DNA from: an uncultured Bacteroidota bacterium
GTDB lineage: Bacteria; Bacteroidota; Bacteroidia; Chitinophagales; S012-47
Reading direction: 5' to 3'
Assembly: GCA_913062655.1 (NCBI GenBank)
Contig: CAJXXO010000202.1
Coordinates: forward strand, 1 to 5,275
DNA: 5,275 bases
Part shown: in pieces, positions 1-5,275 of the stretch
Layout: every line of letters begins with the position of its first letter
Numbering within the stretch: position 1 is the stretch's first letter
Notes under the pieces: generated by a model
Told to the model about the DNA's origin: nothing
The model's database searches: none
Seen by the model: only the letters and a program-made list of their open reading frames with translations
Translations under genes and position numbers: made by a program

Positions 1-24
1 TTAAAAATCCCCCGTAACGGGGAC
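1..24 (-). terminator. Weak candidate intrinsic terminator after the lipoprotein gene
   Basis: Read on the minus strand, a 5-bp GC stem (CCCCG/CGGGG, plus-strand positions 10-14 and 18-22) with a 3-nt loop is followed by an A and five T (complement of 3-7). It lies 17 bp beyond the stop codon of the minus-strand lipoprotein gene, where a terminator for the two-gene unit is expected. The stem is short, the T run has only five bases, and the window edge hides what follows, so this is a moderate call. Confidence 0.45.
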
Positions 25-40
25 TGGTTTATGGGATTCT

Positions 41-439
41 TTAATTCCGTCGTTTTTGCATGGCACGGGCTATATTTCCAGCCTTGTCTATGTAATAGAG
101 GTACTTTTTGTTGTCCCGTTCAAAATCGAGGGATTTCTCCTTTGTCTTGGACTTGGTTTTGGGGTTATACGACCAAATATCTGTACCTTTCAGGTAGTAC
201 AAGTGGCCTTTTTTGGTCCGGTCCGGTGGGCCGAGATGTGTGATCAAAGTTATACTATCGAGCTGCCGTAAAGCCTCGCTATATAAAACCGAGTCTGCCA
301 TGGCGGGTCGGTAGGGATAAGTGTTGCCTTCTTTGGTTTGCCACTCTTCTTTATTAAAAGCTAATGACTTAGTACTTCTGTCGCCCGAACACGATAGAAA
401 AATTAGAGACCAAATAATTACTATGCTAGGCTTGATCAA
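41..439 (-). CDS. Small putative lipoprotein with a BamE/SmpA-like sequence pattern, TTG start
   Basis: 132 residues. An N-terminal hydrophobic segment (residues 4-16) ends in a lipobox-like F-L-S-C with Cys17, so the mature protein is probably lipid-anchored in the cell envelope. The remainder follows a pattern I associate with small uncharacterised bacterial lipoproteins: FNKEEW (28-33), YR plus a Met and VL (43-52), then I-x-x-LGPPD (66-73) and YYL (81-83). The LG-x-P-D turn recalls BamE/SmpA-like or BLIP-like folds; that is inference, and no function can be assigned. The C-terminus is rich in Lys and Arg. The start is TTG at 437-439: no ATG lies in frame between it and the upstream TAA, and the next internal Met (residue 47) would remove the lipoprotein signal. 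It begins 11 bp after the secreted-protein gene on the same strand, so the two are probably co-transcribed. Confidence 0.72.
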   Translation of the reverse strand: MIKPSIVIIWSLIFLSCSGDRSTKSLAFNKEEWQTKEGNTYPYRPAMADSVLYSEALRQLDSITLITHLGPPDRTKKGHLYYLKGTDIWSYNPKTKSKTKEKSLDFERDNKKYLYYIDKAGNIARAMQKRRN

Positions 440-450
440 TGAGAATTGGT

Positions 451-1332
451 TCAGTTAACCTTAATAATGGGAATAGTTTTGACTAAGTTATTTGACACTA
501 CTTTTATGAAATATTGACCCACTGGTAGGTTGTTGAAATCAAAAGTTATTCGATGTGATGATTCATTTCGCCTAGGAACTGAAATCTGTTTGCCTATTAA
601 TGAATAGATCTGGACATTATCAATCGGGTAATTATTACTGATTATTGTAGTATAAGATCTAACTGGATTCGGTAACACTGAAATATGGTTATGTTGAATT
701 TCATCTTGTCCGACAAATAGCCTGTTGAAAACACCATCTTTAAAATAACTTAATAGTTTTATCTTTTCTGTTGATTCAAAACTAGACCAACTCTTATAGA
801 TAATTCCAATGCCTTCACCATATATTTCTTCATACTCATCAAATACATACCTAAGACTGTCGTCCAATAATGTTTCACCTAAATGTAATCCGAAAGTATT
901 TTGAAAGGTCATAGTATCAAGTGATGCAAAAACGTCTCCATCATATGTAAAAGATCCTTTTGTAGGAAATTTCAAGAGTGAATCCCGGCACGGATTTAGT
1001 GAGTTGGAGCTGTCTTCTACAATAACTATAGTGTCATAATCTTTGTAATTAAATGGGGTGAAATATATAGTATCTGATAATGCAGCAGTCTTGAAATAAG
1101 TACCTGATGTAGTATATCTGATTGTATCAGCGTTTGTAGTTCGAGTCAAAATGGAGATATTCGCTAATTCGAAAAAGCTGCCATCCACTCCATTACTGCC
1201 TGTGACTAAATACTCAAACCAATCACCCGGTGCGAAATCAAAAATACTTGTCAATGAAGGCTTACAGGTATCTTGAGCAGAAAGCTGTATTCCTACTAAA
1301 AAGAGTGGGATTAGAATTATGTAGAGCCTCAT
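451..1332 (-). CDS. Secreted protein with type IX secretion (Por) C-terminal sorting domain
   Basis: 293 residues. Residues 1-20 form a Sec signal peptide (hydrophobic core followed by LSAQ, likely cleavage before Asp21). The C-terminal ~75 residues (about 217-293) match the type A sorting domain of the type IX secretion system: VLPNPV (219-224), an IYSLIGKQI strand (242-250, cf. the usual 'lyd..Gk.v'), LPVGQYFIKV (269-278), then a short basic tail ending in KVN. Such domains direct export across the outer membrane and are usually cleaved off or used for surface attachment. The central part (21-215) is rich in Thr, Ser, Asp and aromatic residues. It contains a GEGIGIIY stretch (172-179) and only two Cys (23, 115); it looks like a beta-rich extracellular domain, but I recognise no enzyme motif. 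ATG start at 1330-1332, divergent from the his operon. Base composition is much more AT-rich than the his genes. Confidence 0.88.
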   Translation of the reverse strand: MRLYIILIPLFLVGIQLSAQDTCKPSLTSIFDFAPGDWFEYLVTGSNGVDGSFFELANISILTRTTNADTIRYTTSGTYFKTAALSDTIYFTPFNYKDYDTIVIVEDSSNSLNPCRDSLLKFPTKGSFTYDGDVFASLDTMTFQNTFGLHLGETLLDDSLRYVFDEYEEIYGEGIGIIYKSWSSFESTEKIKLLSYFKDGVFNRLFVGQDEIQHNHISVLPNPVRSYTTIISNNYPIDNVQIYSLIGKQISVPRRNESSHRITFDFNNLPVGQYFIKVVSNNLVKTIPIIKVN

Positions 1333-1363
1333 TTACTAAAATTACGATTTACCTGGTTAAAAC

Positions 1364-1400
1364 TTTTTCTTTCCCCGGCAGTTGCTACATTTGTGACAGC
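1364..1400 (+). promoter_or_regulatory. Candidate Bacteroidota-type promoter of the his operon
   Basis: TACATTTG at 1386-1393 is an exact match to the TAnnTTTG -7 element known for the Bacteroidota primary sigma factor. A T run at 1364-1368, 17 bp upstream, may act as a poor -33 element (consensus TTTG, usual spacing about 19-21). Transcription would then start at roughly 1398-1401, just before the leader peptide ATG at 1404. The -7 match and its position are seen in the sequence; the start site is inferred. Confidence 0.55.
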
Positions 1401-1403
1401 ATT

Positions 1404-1460
1404 ATGAGAAACAACCACACACATCATCATCCTATCATCCTGCCGGATCGGCTGGTGTAA
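1404..1460 (+). CDS. hisL: his operon leader peptide (attenuator), His-rich
   Basis: An 18-codon reading frame encodes MRNNHTHHHPIILPDRLV and stops with TAA at 1458-1460. Four of five consecutive codons (5-9) are His: CAC, ACA, CAT, CAT, CAT at 1416-1430. It stands directly before a strong terminator hairpin and hisG, the classical position of a histidine leader peptide whose translation senses charged tRNA-His. The ATG at 1404 is preferred because the only upstream in-frame Met codons lie inside the divergent gene, before the predicted promoter. There is no Shine-Dalgarno sequence, and the predicted 5' UTR is only a few bases. The His cluster ends 20 bases before the antiterminator arm (1451), so a ribosome stalled there would leave that arm free. 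The name hisL is by analogy with enterobacteria; the peptide itself has no expected function. Confidence 0.85.
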   Translation: MRNNHTHHHPIILPDRLV

Positions 1461-1467
1461 GGTGATG
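1433..1467 (+). promoter_or_regulatory. Early attenuator hairpin (1:2 type) that would block the antiterminator
   Basis: Bases 1433-1439, just after the His codons, can pair with 1461-1467 (seven pairs including two G-U), closing over an inner GCCG/CGGC stem (1442-1445 with 1449-1452, loop GAT). This hairpin uses the same bases (1451-1465) that form the left arm of the antiterminator. A ribosome stalled on the His codons would cover its left arm and prevent it; without translation it would form and leave the terminator active. Pairing was worked out by eye without energy calculation. Confidence 0.5.
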
Positions 1468-1506
1468 CTGCGTAGTACGATAACTATAAGGGCTTGCCAC
1501 ACCGGC
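1451..1506 (+). promoter_or_regulatory. Antiterminator pairing of the his attenuator
   Basis: Bases 1451-1458 pair with 1499-1506 (GCTGGTGT with ACACCGGC, one G-U). After a two-base bulge (1459-1460), bases 1461-1465 pair with 1494-1498 (two G-U). The right-hand partner covers most of the terminator's left arm, its whole loop and the first three bases of its right arm, so the two structures exclude each other. The left arm contains the leader peptide stop codon, so a ribosome that finishes the leader covers it and allows termination. When His-tRNA is scarce, the ribosome stops at 1416-1430, the arm stays free and transcription reads into hisG. Inferred from base pairing only. Confidence 0.65.
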
Positions 1507-1520
1507 AAGCCCTTTTTTTT
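1488..1520 (+). terminator. Intrinsic terminator of the his attenuator
   Basis: A perfect 11-bp stem (1488-1498 with 1504-1514; GC-rich core GGGCTTGCC/GGCAAGCCC) with a 5-nt ACACC loop runs into eight T (1513-1520). It lies between the His-rich leader peptide and hisG, ending 19 bases before the hisG start codon. That places it as the regulated terminator of an attenuator rather than the end of a gene. The loop and both arms take part in the alternative antiterminator pairing. Confidence 0.92.
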
Positions 1521-1539
1521 ATGACATAAAACGACCTGT

Positions 1540-2397
1540 ATGACAACCTTAAAATTGGCCATCCAGAAAAGTGGTCGCTTGTCAGAGAAAAGCATTCGCC
1601 TGCTGCAATCTTGCGGCATTCAGGTGAGCAATGGAACGAGTCGCCTGAAGGCGGCTGCCGATAATTTTCCCCTGGAGGTACTCTATCTCCGCGATGACGA
1701 CATCCCCCAATATGTGGCCGATGGCGTTGCTGATATCGGCATAGTGGGTGAAAATGTGGTAACCGAAAAGCAGAAAGCAGTCACTACCGTTGAGCCGCTC
1801 GGCTTTTCCAAGTGTCGGCTCAGCCTGGCTATTCGCAGAGAGGAAACGTACCAGGGCGTTGCGCAATTGGCTGGTAAAAAGATAGCGACCAGTTATCCGG
1901 TGATCCTCAATCAGTATTTGCAATCGAAAGGAGTGTCGGCACAGATCGAAGAGATCAGTGGGAGTGTGGAGATCGCGCCTAGCATTGGCCTAGCAGATGC
2001 GGTGTGTGATATTGTGAGTACTGGAAGTACATTGATGACCAATGGTCTCAAAGAGGTGGAAACGGTGATGAAAAGCCAGGCCGTCTTGATCGCCACCCCA
2101 AACCTGCCGAGTGAGAAGGCCAACCTATTAGATCAATTGGTGTTTCGCATCAATGCCGTCAATCGCGCCAGAAAACACAAGTATATCCTGCTCAATGCCC
2201 CTAACGATACACTGGCAGAGATCAGCCGGTTGCTGCCGGGCATGAACAGTCCCACCGTAACACCCCTGGCCCGTGAAGGCTGGAGCAGTGTGCACAGTGT
2301 GATGGAGGAAGACTCGTTTTGGGAGACGATTGAGGCGCTACGGCAAGCCGGGGCGGAAGGCATATTAGTGGTACCTATTGAAAAGATGATCGTATGA
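1540..2397 (+). CDS. hisG: ATP phosphoribosyltransferase, long form (HisG)
   Basis: 285 residues. It catalyses the first committed step of histidine synthesis, joining ATP and PRPP to give phosphoribosyl-ATP, in the cytoplasm. The N-terminus (LAIQKSGRLSEKS, 6-18) is typical. The PRPP-binding stretch is clear at 144-164, with E144, P147, G150, A152-D153 and the loop DIVSTGSTL (157-165). Residues after about 210 form the C-terminal ACT-like domain of the long HisG type (NAPNDTLAEISRLLPG, 219-234, and GILVVPIEKM near the end). That domain usually binds histidine for feedback inhibition and makes a HisZ partner unnecessary. Length fits the family (about 285-300). The ATG at 1540 follows the attenuator terminator directly and has no Shine-Dalgarno sequence. 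The stop overlaps hisD by 4 bp. Expression is probably governed by the upstream attenuator. Confidence 0.97.
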   Translation: MTTLKLAIQKSGRLSEKSIRLLQSCGIQVSNGTSRLKAAADNFPLEVLYLRDDDIPQYVADGVADIGIVGENVVTEKQKAVTTVEPLGFSKCRLSLAIRREETYQGVAQLAGKKIATSYPVILNQYLQSKGVSAQIEEISGSVEIAPSIGLADAVCDIVSTGSTLMTNGLKEVETVMKSQAVLIATPNLPSEKANLLDQLVFRINAVNRARKHKYILLNAPNDTLAEISRLLPGMNSPTVTPLAREGWSSVHSVMEEDSFWETIEALRQAGAEGILVVPIEKMIV

Positions 2398-3689
2398 TAC
2401 CGATGAATCGGATTAGATTTCCGGAGCAAGAACGTTGGCCGTTTCTGTGCCAACGCCCGGTGCAGGAGCAGGAAAATCTGCTGGCGCAAGTGCAGCCTGT
2501 ATTGCAACGTGTAAAAGAACAAGGTGACGAGGCCGTATTGGCGTACACAAAAGAATGGGATGGCGTCCAATTGGTGCAGTTGGCCTATGCTGTACCATCC
2601 AAGGCAGCATTGGAACAGCAGCTACCGCAGGACCTGACCGCAGCCATCCAAACCGCTTATCAGAATATCGAGCGATTTCACCGTACTCAAGTTGCTTCAC
2701 CGAAGCTGGTGGAGACGATGCCGGGTGTCACTTGCTGGCGCAAAGCCTTGCCCATAGAGCGGGTGGGTTTGTATGTGCCGGGCGGCACTGCTCCCTTGTT
2801 CTCCAGTTTGCTGATGCTGGGTATTCCCGCAAGTATAGCTGGGTGTAGCACCATCGTGGTGGCCACTCCCCCCCGAAAGGATGGCACCATCGATCCAGCC
2901 ATTCTGTATGTGGCGCGGTTGCTCGATATAGATCAGGTCTATGCCATGGGAGGCGCACAGGCGGTGGCCGCCATGGCCTACGGAACAAAAAGTGTTCCTC
3001 AGGTGGACAAGATATTCGGACCTGGTAACCAATACGTCACTGCTGCCAAACAAATGGTACAACAAGAAGGCGTGTCCATTGATATGCCGGCTGGTCCGAG
3101 TGAAGTATTGGTGATTGCCGATGCAGGTGCCGATCCCGACTTTGTGGCAGTTGATCTGCTGTCGCAAGCAGAGCACGGTCCGGATAGTCAGGTGATTTTA
3201 TTGTCGGACAATGAGGAGGTACTGGATGCGGTGGAACAGTCCTTAGCGGAGCAACTGGAAGACCTACCCCGCAAAGACATCGCCTGGCAAGCGCTATCGC
3301 ACAGTCGCTCTATTTTGTTGGCTTCGATCGAGGAGTGTATTGCTTTTTCCAATGCCTATGCCCCGGAGCACCTGATCCTGAATGGCGATGACGCACGAGC
3401 CTGGGCGGACCGCATCACGAATGCCGGTTCCGTATTTATCGGTCCGTACAGTTGCGAAAGCGCAGGCGACTATGCCAGCGGCACCAACCACACCCTGCCC
3501 ACCAATGGCTATGCAAGGGCCTACAGTGGCGTGTCTGTGGATAGCTTTGTGAAACAGGTGACCTTTCAGGAATTAACAACTGAAGGCATCCGAAATCTTG
3601 GCCCCGCCATCGAAACCATGGCCGCAGCGGAACAACTGGCTGCGCATGAACGGGCCGTTTCCATTCGACTGCAAAAACTACACTCATGA
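2394..3689 (+). CDS. hisD: Histidinol dehydrogenase (HisD)
   Basis: 431 residues. This zinc enzyme oxidises L-histidinol to L-histidine in two NAD-dependent steps, the end of the pathway. Expected residues are all present: zinc ligands Gln258 and His261 in SQAEHG, Asp359 in SAGDYASGTNHTLPTNG, and His418 near the C-terminus; the catalytic pair is Glu325-His326 in YAPEHL. NAD-domain signatures include YVPGGTAP (127-134), MGGAQA (185-190), KIFGPGNQYV (206-215) and IDMPAGPSE (229-237). Residue numbers run one below those of the E. coli enzyme, so the protein is full length. The ATG at 2394 overlaps the hisG stop as ATGA; a second ATG at 2403 (Met4) is possible, but the overlapping start fits the other junctions. 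Codon usage matches the neighbouring his genes. Confidence 0.98.
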   Translation: MIPMNRIRFPEQERWPFLCQRPVQEQENLLAQVQPVLQRVKEQGDEAVLAYTKEWDGVQLVQLAYAVPSKAALEQQLPQDLTAAIQTAYQNIERFHRTQVASPKLVETMPGVTCWRKALPIERVGLYVPGGTAPLFSSLLMLGIPASIAGCSTIVVATPPRKDGTIDPAILYVARLLDIDQVYAMGGAQAVAAMAYGTKSVPQVDKIFGPGNQYVTAAKQMVQQEGVSIDMPAGPSEVLVIADAGADPDFVAVDLLSQAEHGPDSQVILLSDNEEVLDAVEQSLAEQLEDLPRKDIAWQALSHSRSILLASIEECIAFSNAYAPEHLILNGDDARAWADRITNAGSVFIGPYSCESAGDYASGTNHTLPTNGYARAYSGVSVDSFVKQVTFQELTTEGIRNLGPAIETMAAAEQLAAHERAVSIRLQKLHS

Positions 3690-4717
3690 GTACCTTGGAT
3701 CATTTGTGGCGCGAAAATATTCGCCAATTGACGCCCTATTCCAGTGCCCGGGATGAGTACCAGGGTGCGGAAGCCACTTGGCTGGATGCCAATGAGAATC
3801 CATTTCCTACCGGGCTGAATCGTTATCCTGACCCCTATCAGCGAGAGTTGAAAGCTATCATCAGTCAACTGAAGCAACAGCCGGAAGCACACCTCTTTCT
3901 CGGCCACGGCAGCGATGAAGCCATCGACTTGCTGGTACGGGCCACTTGCGATCCAGGAAAGGATAGTATTCTCATTTGTCCGCCTACTTACGGTATGTAC
4001 CGTGTGGCAGCAGATATCCAGGGCGCAGGCGTGGTGGAGGTACCTTTGACCAGCTCATTTAACCTTGATGCGGAGCAAATCGTAGCAGCGGCAGCGGCAG
4101 AATCGGTAAAACTGATCTTCATCTGCTCTCCCAATAATCCTACGGGCAATCTCATGGACCGACAAGCGATTGAATTGATCTTGTCCAAAACGAACACGCT
4201 GGTAGTGATCGATGAAGCGTATGTTGACTTTGCCGGCACCCCGAGCTGGGTGGAGTCGATCGATAAGTATCCGAATCTGGTGGTGCTGCAAACCTTCAGC
4301 AAGGCATGGGGCATGGCCGGAGCCAGACTCGGCATGGCCTGGGCCAATCCGGAGATCATTCAGGTGCTCAATCGCATCAAACCGCCTTATAACATCAATC
4401 AGTTCACACAGAATATGCTGGCACAGCTCCTAACAGAACCAGATCCAACGGACAGTTACAGAAAAGTAATTTTGCGGGAGCGGAAGCAACTGCAGAAAGC
4501 TTTACAACAATTGCCTTTTGTCAAAAAAGTCTATCGGTCTGATTCCAATTTTTTACTCGTGCAAGTAGCGGATGCCAAGCGACTATACGATTACCTGGTA
4601 AAACAAGGCATTGTAGTCCGCAATCGCCATTCGGCTGTACCGAATACCATTCGCATCACCATCGGACAACCGGAAGAAAACACCGAATTGCTCAATGCCC
4701 TCAATCAATACGCATGA
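3686..4717 (+). CDS. hisC: Histidinol-phosphate aminotransferase (HisC)
   Basis: 343 residues. This PLP-dependent fold-type I aminotransferase converts imidazole-acetol phosphate and glutamate to histidinol phosphate and 2-oxoglutarate. Visible features: LDANENPFP (33-41) and RYPDP (46-50) near the N-terminus; the PLP-contacting SPNNPTG (148-154); Asp176 and Tyr179 in VIDEAYVDF; the Schiff-base Lys206 in TFSKAWGMAGARLG, with Arg214; and Arg323 in IRITIG for substrate carboxylate binding. Length is normal for the family (about 340-360). A short alanine run (134-138) is encoded by alternating GCA/GCG codons and is probably harmless. The start overlaps the hisD stop as ATGA, and the stop overlaps the next gene the same way. 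Position between hisD and hisB makes HisC far more likely than a related aromatic aminotransferase. Confidence 0.97.
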   Translation: MSTLDHLWRENIRQLTPYSSARDEYQGAEATWLDANENPFPTGLNRYPDPYQRELKAIISQLKQQPEAHLFLGHGSDEAIDLLVRATCDPGKDSILICPPTYGMYRVAADIQGAGVVEVPLTSSFNLDAEQIVAAAAAESVKLIFICSPNNPTGNLMDRQAIELILSKTNTLVVIDEAYVDFAGTPSWVESIDKYPNLVVLQTFSKAWGMAGARLGMAWANPEIIQVLNRIKPPYNINQFTQNMLAQLLTEPDPTDSYRKVILRERKQLQKALQQLPFVKKVYRSDSNFLLVQVADAKRLYDYLVKQGIVVRNRHSAVPNTIRITIGQPEENTELLNALNQYA

Positions 4718-5275
4718 AAAAAGTACTCTTCATCGATCGTGATGGGACAATCATCAAGGAGCCTGCTGACGAGCAGATCGACAGCATCGACAAGCTCGAG
4801 TTTTTGCCGGGGGTGCTATCCCACCTGGGGCGAATCGCTAAGGAATTGGATTATCTCCTGGTGATGGTCACCAATCAGGACGGCCTCGGCACCGATAGCT
4901 TTCCGGAAGAGACTTTCTGGCCGGCACACAACTGTATGTTGCGGACGCTGGAAAGCGAGGGCATTGTGTTCGATGAGATGTTGATCGACCGCTCTTTTCC
5001 GGCAGATAATGCTCCCACCCGTAAGCCGCGGACCGGTCTGCTGACCCATTACCTGAAAGGCGACTATGACCTGGCACATTCCTATGTCATTGGCGATCGG
5101 GCGAGCGATGTGGAGCTGGCTGAAAACCTGGGCGCACAAGCGATTCGAATAGGAGAACAACCGGATGAAAAAGCTGCATTGACGACCCAAGATTGGTCAG
5201 CTATTTATGGCTTTTTGAAAGGGAAAGACCGTGTAGGTACAATAACACGCAATACCTCAGAAACACAGATCGAAG
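4714..5275 (+). CDS. hisB: Bifunctional histidinol-phosphatase / imidazoleglycerol-phosphate dehydratase (HisB), 5' part
   Basis: Reading frame open to the window end; 187 complete codons visible. The first ~170 residues are the HAD-type histidinol-phosphatase domain: motif I DRDGT (8-12, nucleophile Asp8 and acid/base Asp10), motif II TNQDGLGT (53-60), the motif III Lys104 in RKPRTG, and motif IV IGDRASD (126-132). RNTSETQIE (179-187) is the beginning of the IGP dehydratase domain, most of which lies beyond the window. Compared with E. coli HisB from memory, the zinc-binding loop after LI (C-P-H...C-D-C) is here DRSFPADNAPT (92-102), so all four Cys/His ligands are missing while loop length is kept. 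The same may hold for other Bacteroidota HisB proteins. ATG at 4714 overlaps the hisC stop by 4 bp. The gene is cut by the window end, with no sign of being broken. Confidence 0.96.
   Translation, partial: MKKVLFIDRDGTIIKEPADEQIDSIDKLEFLPGVLSHLGRIAKELDYLLVMVTNQDGLGTDSFPEETFWPAHNCMLRTLESEGIVFDEMLIDRSFPADNAPTRKPRTGLLTHYLKGDYDLAHSYVIGDRASDVELAENLGAQAIRIGEQPDEKAALTTQDWSAIYGFLKGKDRVGTITRNTSETQIE

Noticed and set aside
1333..1350. TAATTTTA (complement of 1337-1344) as a -7 element for the divergent secreted-protein gene
   Set aside because: It differs from TAnnTTTG at the last base, has no -33 element at the right spacing, and would place the transcript start on the start codon itself. Too weak to list as a feature.
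1230..1460. A 76-residue plus-strand reading frame ending with the leader peptide
   Set aside because: Its first 58 codons run through the 5' end of the divergent secreted-protein gene and across the predicted promoter. Only the last 18 codons from the ATG at 1404 are supported as the leader peptide.
1329..1619. A 96-residue minus-strand frame across the attenuator and the start of hisG
   Set aside because: It is antisense to the leader, terminator and hisG, has no recognisable domain, and is explained by the structures and coding sequence on the other strand.
4081..4105. Short GCAGCG repeat in hisC as a possible slippage or repeat element
   Set aside because: It only encodes a five-alanine run inside an intact aminotransferase and is too short to count as a repeat feature.
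4816..5190. A 124-residue minus-strand open frame opposite hisB
   Set aside because: The plus-strand frame encodes a clear HisB phosphatase domain with all catalytic motifs; the opposite frame is a shadow of its codon usage.

Overview
The window looks like chromosomal DNA from a member of the Bacteroidota. Three things suggest this. A secreted protein on the left ends in a type IX secretion (Por system) sorting domain, which is essentially confined to that phylum. The his operon carries a fused, bifunctional hisB in the order hisG-hisD-hisC-hisB. A TAnnTTTG promoter element stands before the operon, and the his starts lack Shine-Dalgarno sequences. Genus cannot be assigned; a free-living, histidine-prototrophic marine or soil lineage is plausible but inferred.

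Left part (1-1332, minus strand): two genes read leftward, 11 bp apart. The first (1332 to 451) encodes a secreted protein with a Sec signal peptide and a C-terminal type IX sorting domain. The second (439 to 41) encodes a small lipoprotein that begins with TTG. A weak hairpin followed by a T run at 1-24 could end this transcript. The larger gene is clearly AT-rich (17 G+C of 60 at 601-660).

Middle (1333-1539): the divergent intergenic region holds the most informative element of the window, a complete-looking histidine attenuator. It has a Bacteroidota-type -7 element, an 18-residue leader peptide with four His codons in five, an early hairpin, an antiterminator that contains the leader stop codon, and a strong intrinsic terminator 20 nt before hisG.

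Right part (1540-5275, plus strand): hisG (ATP phosphoribosyltransferase, long form), hisD (histidinol dehydrogenase), hisC (histidinol-phosphate aminotransferase) and the 5' part of hisB (histidinol-phosphatase / IGP dehydratase, cut by the window end). Every junction is a 4-bp ATGA overlap, so the genes are probably co-transcribed and translationally coupled. They supply the first step (HisG), the HisB dehydratase step (domain mostly outside the window) and the last three activities (HisC, HisB phosphatase, HisD) of histidine synthesis. The remaining his genes (hisH, A, F, I/E) presumably follow downstream.

I found no mobile element, CRISPR array, tRNA or rRNA. The his enzymes are ordinary. 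The points worth a second look are the attenuator architecture, the very short predicted 5' UTR of the leader peptide, and the loss of the zinc ligands in the HisB phosphatase domain.
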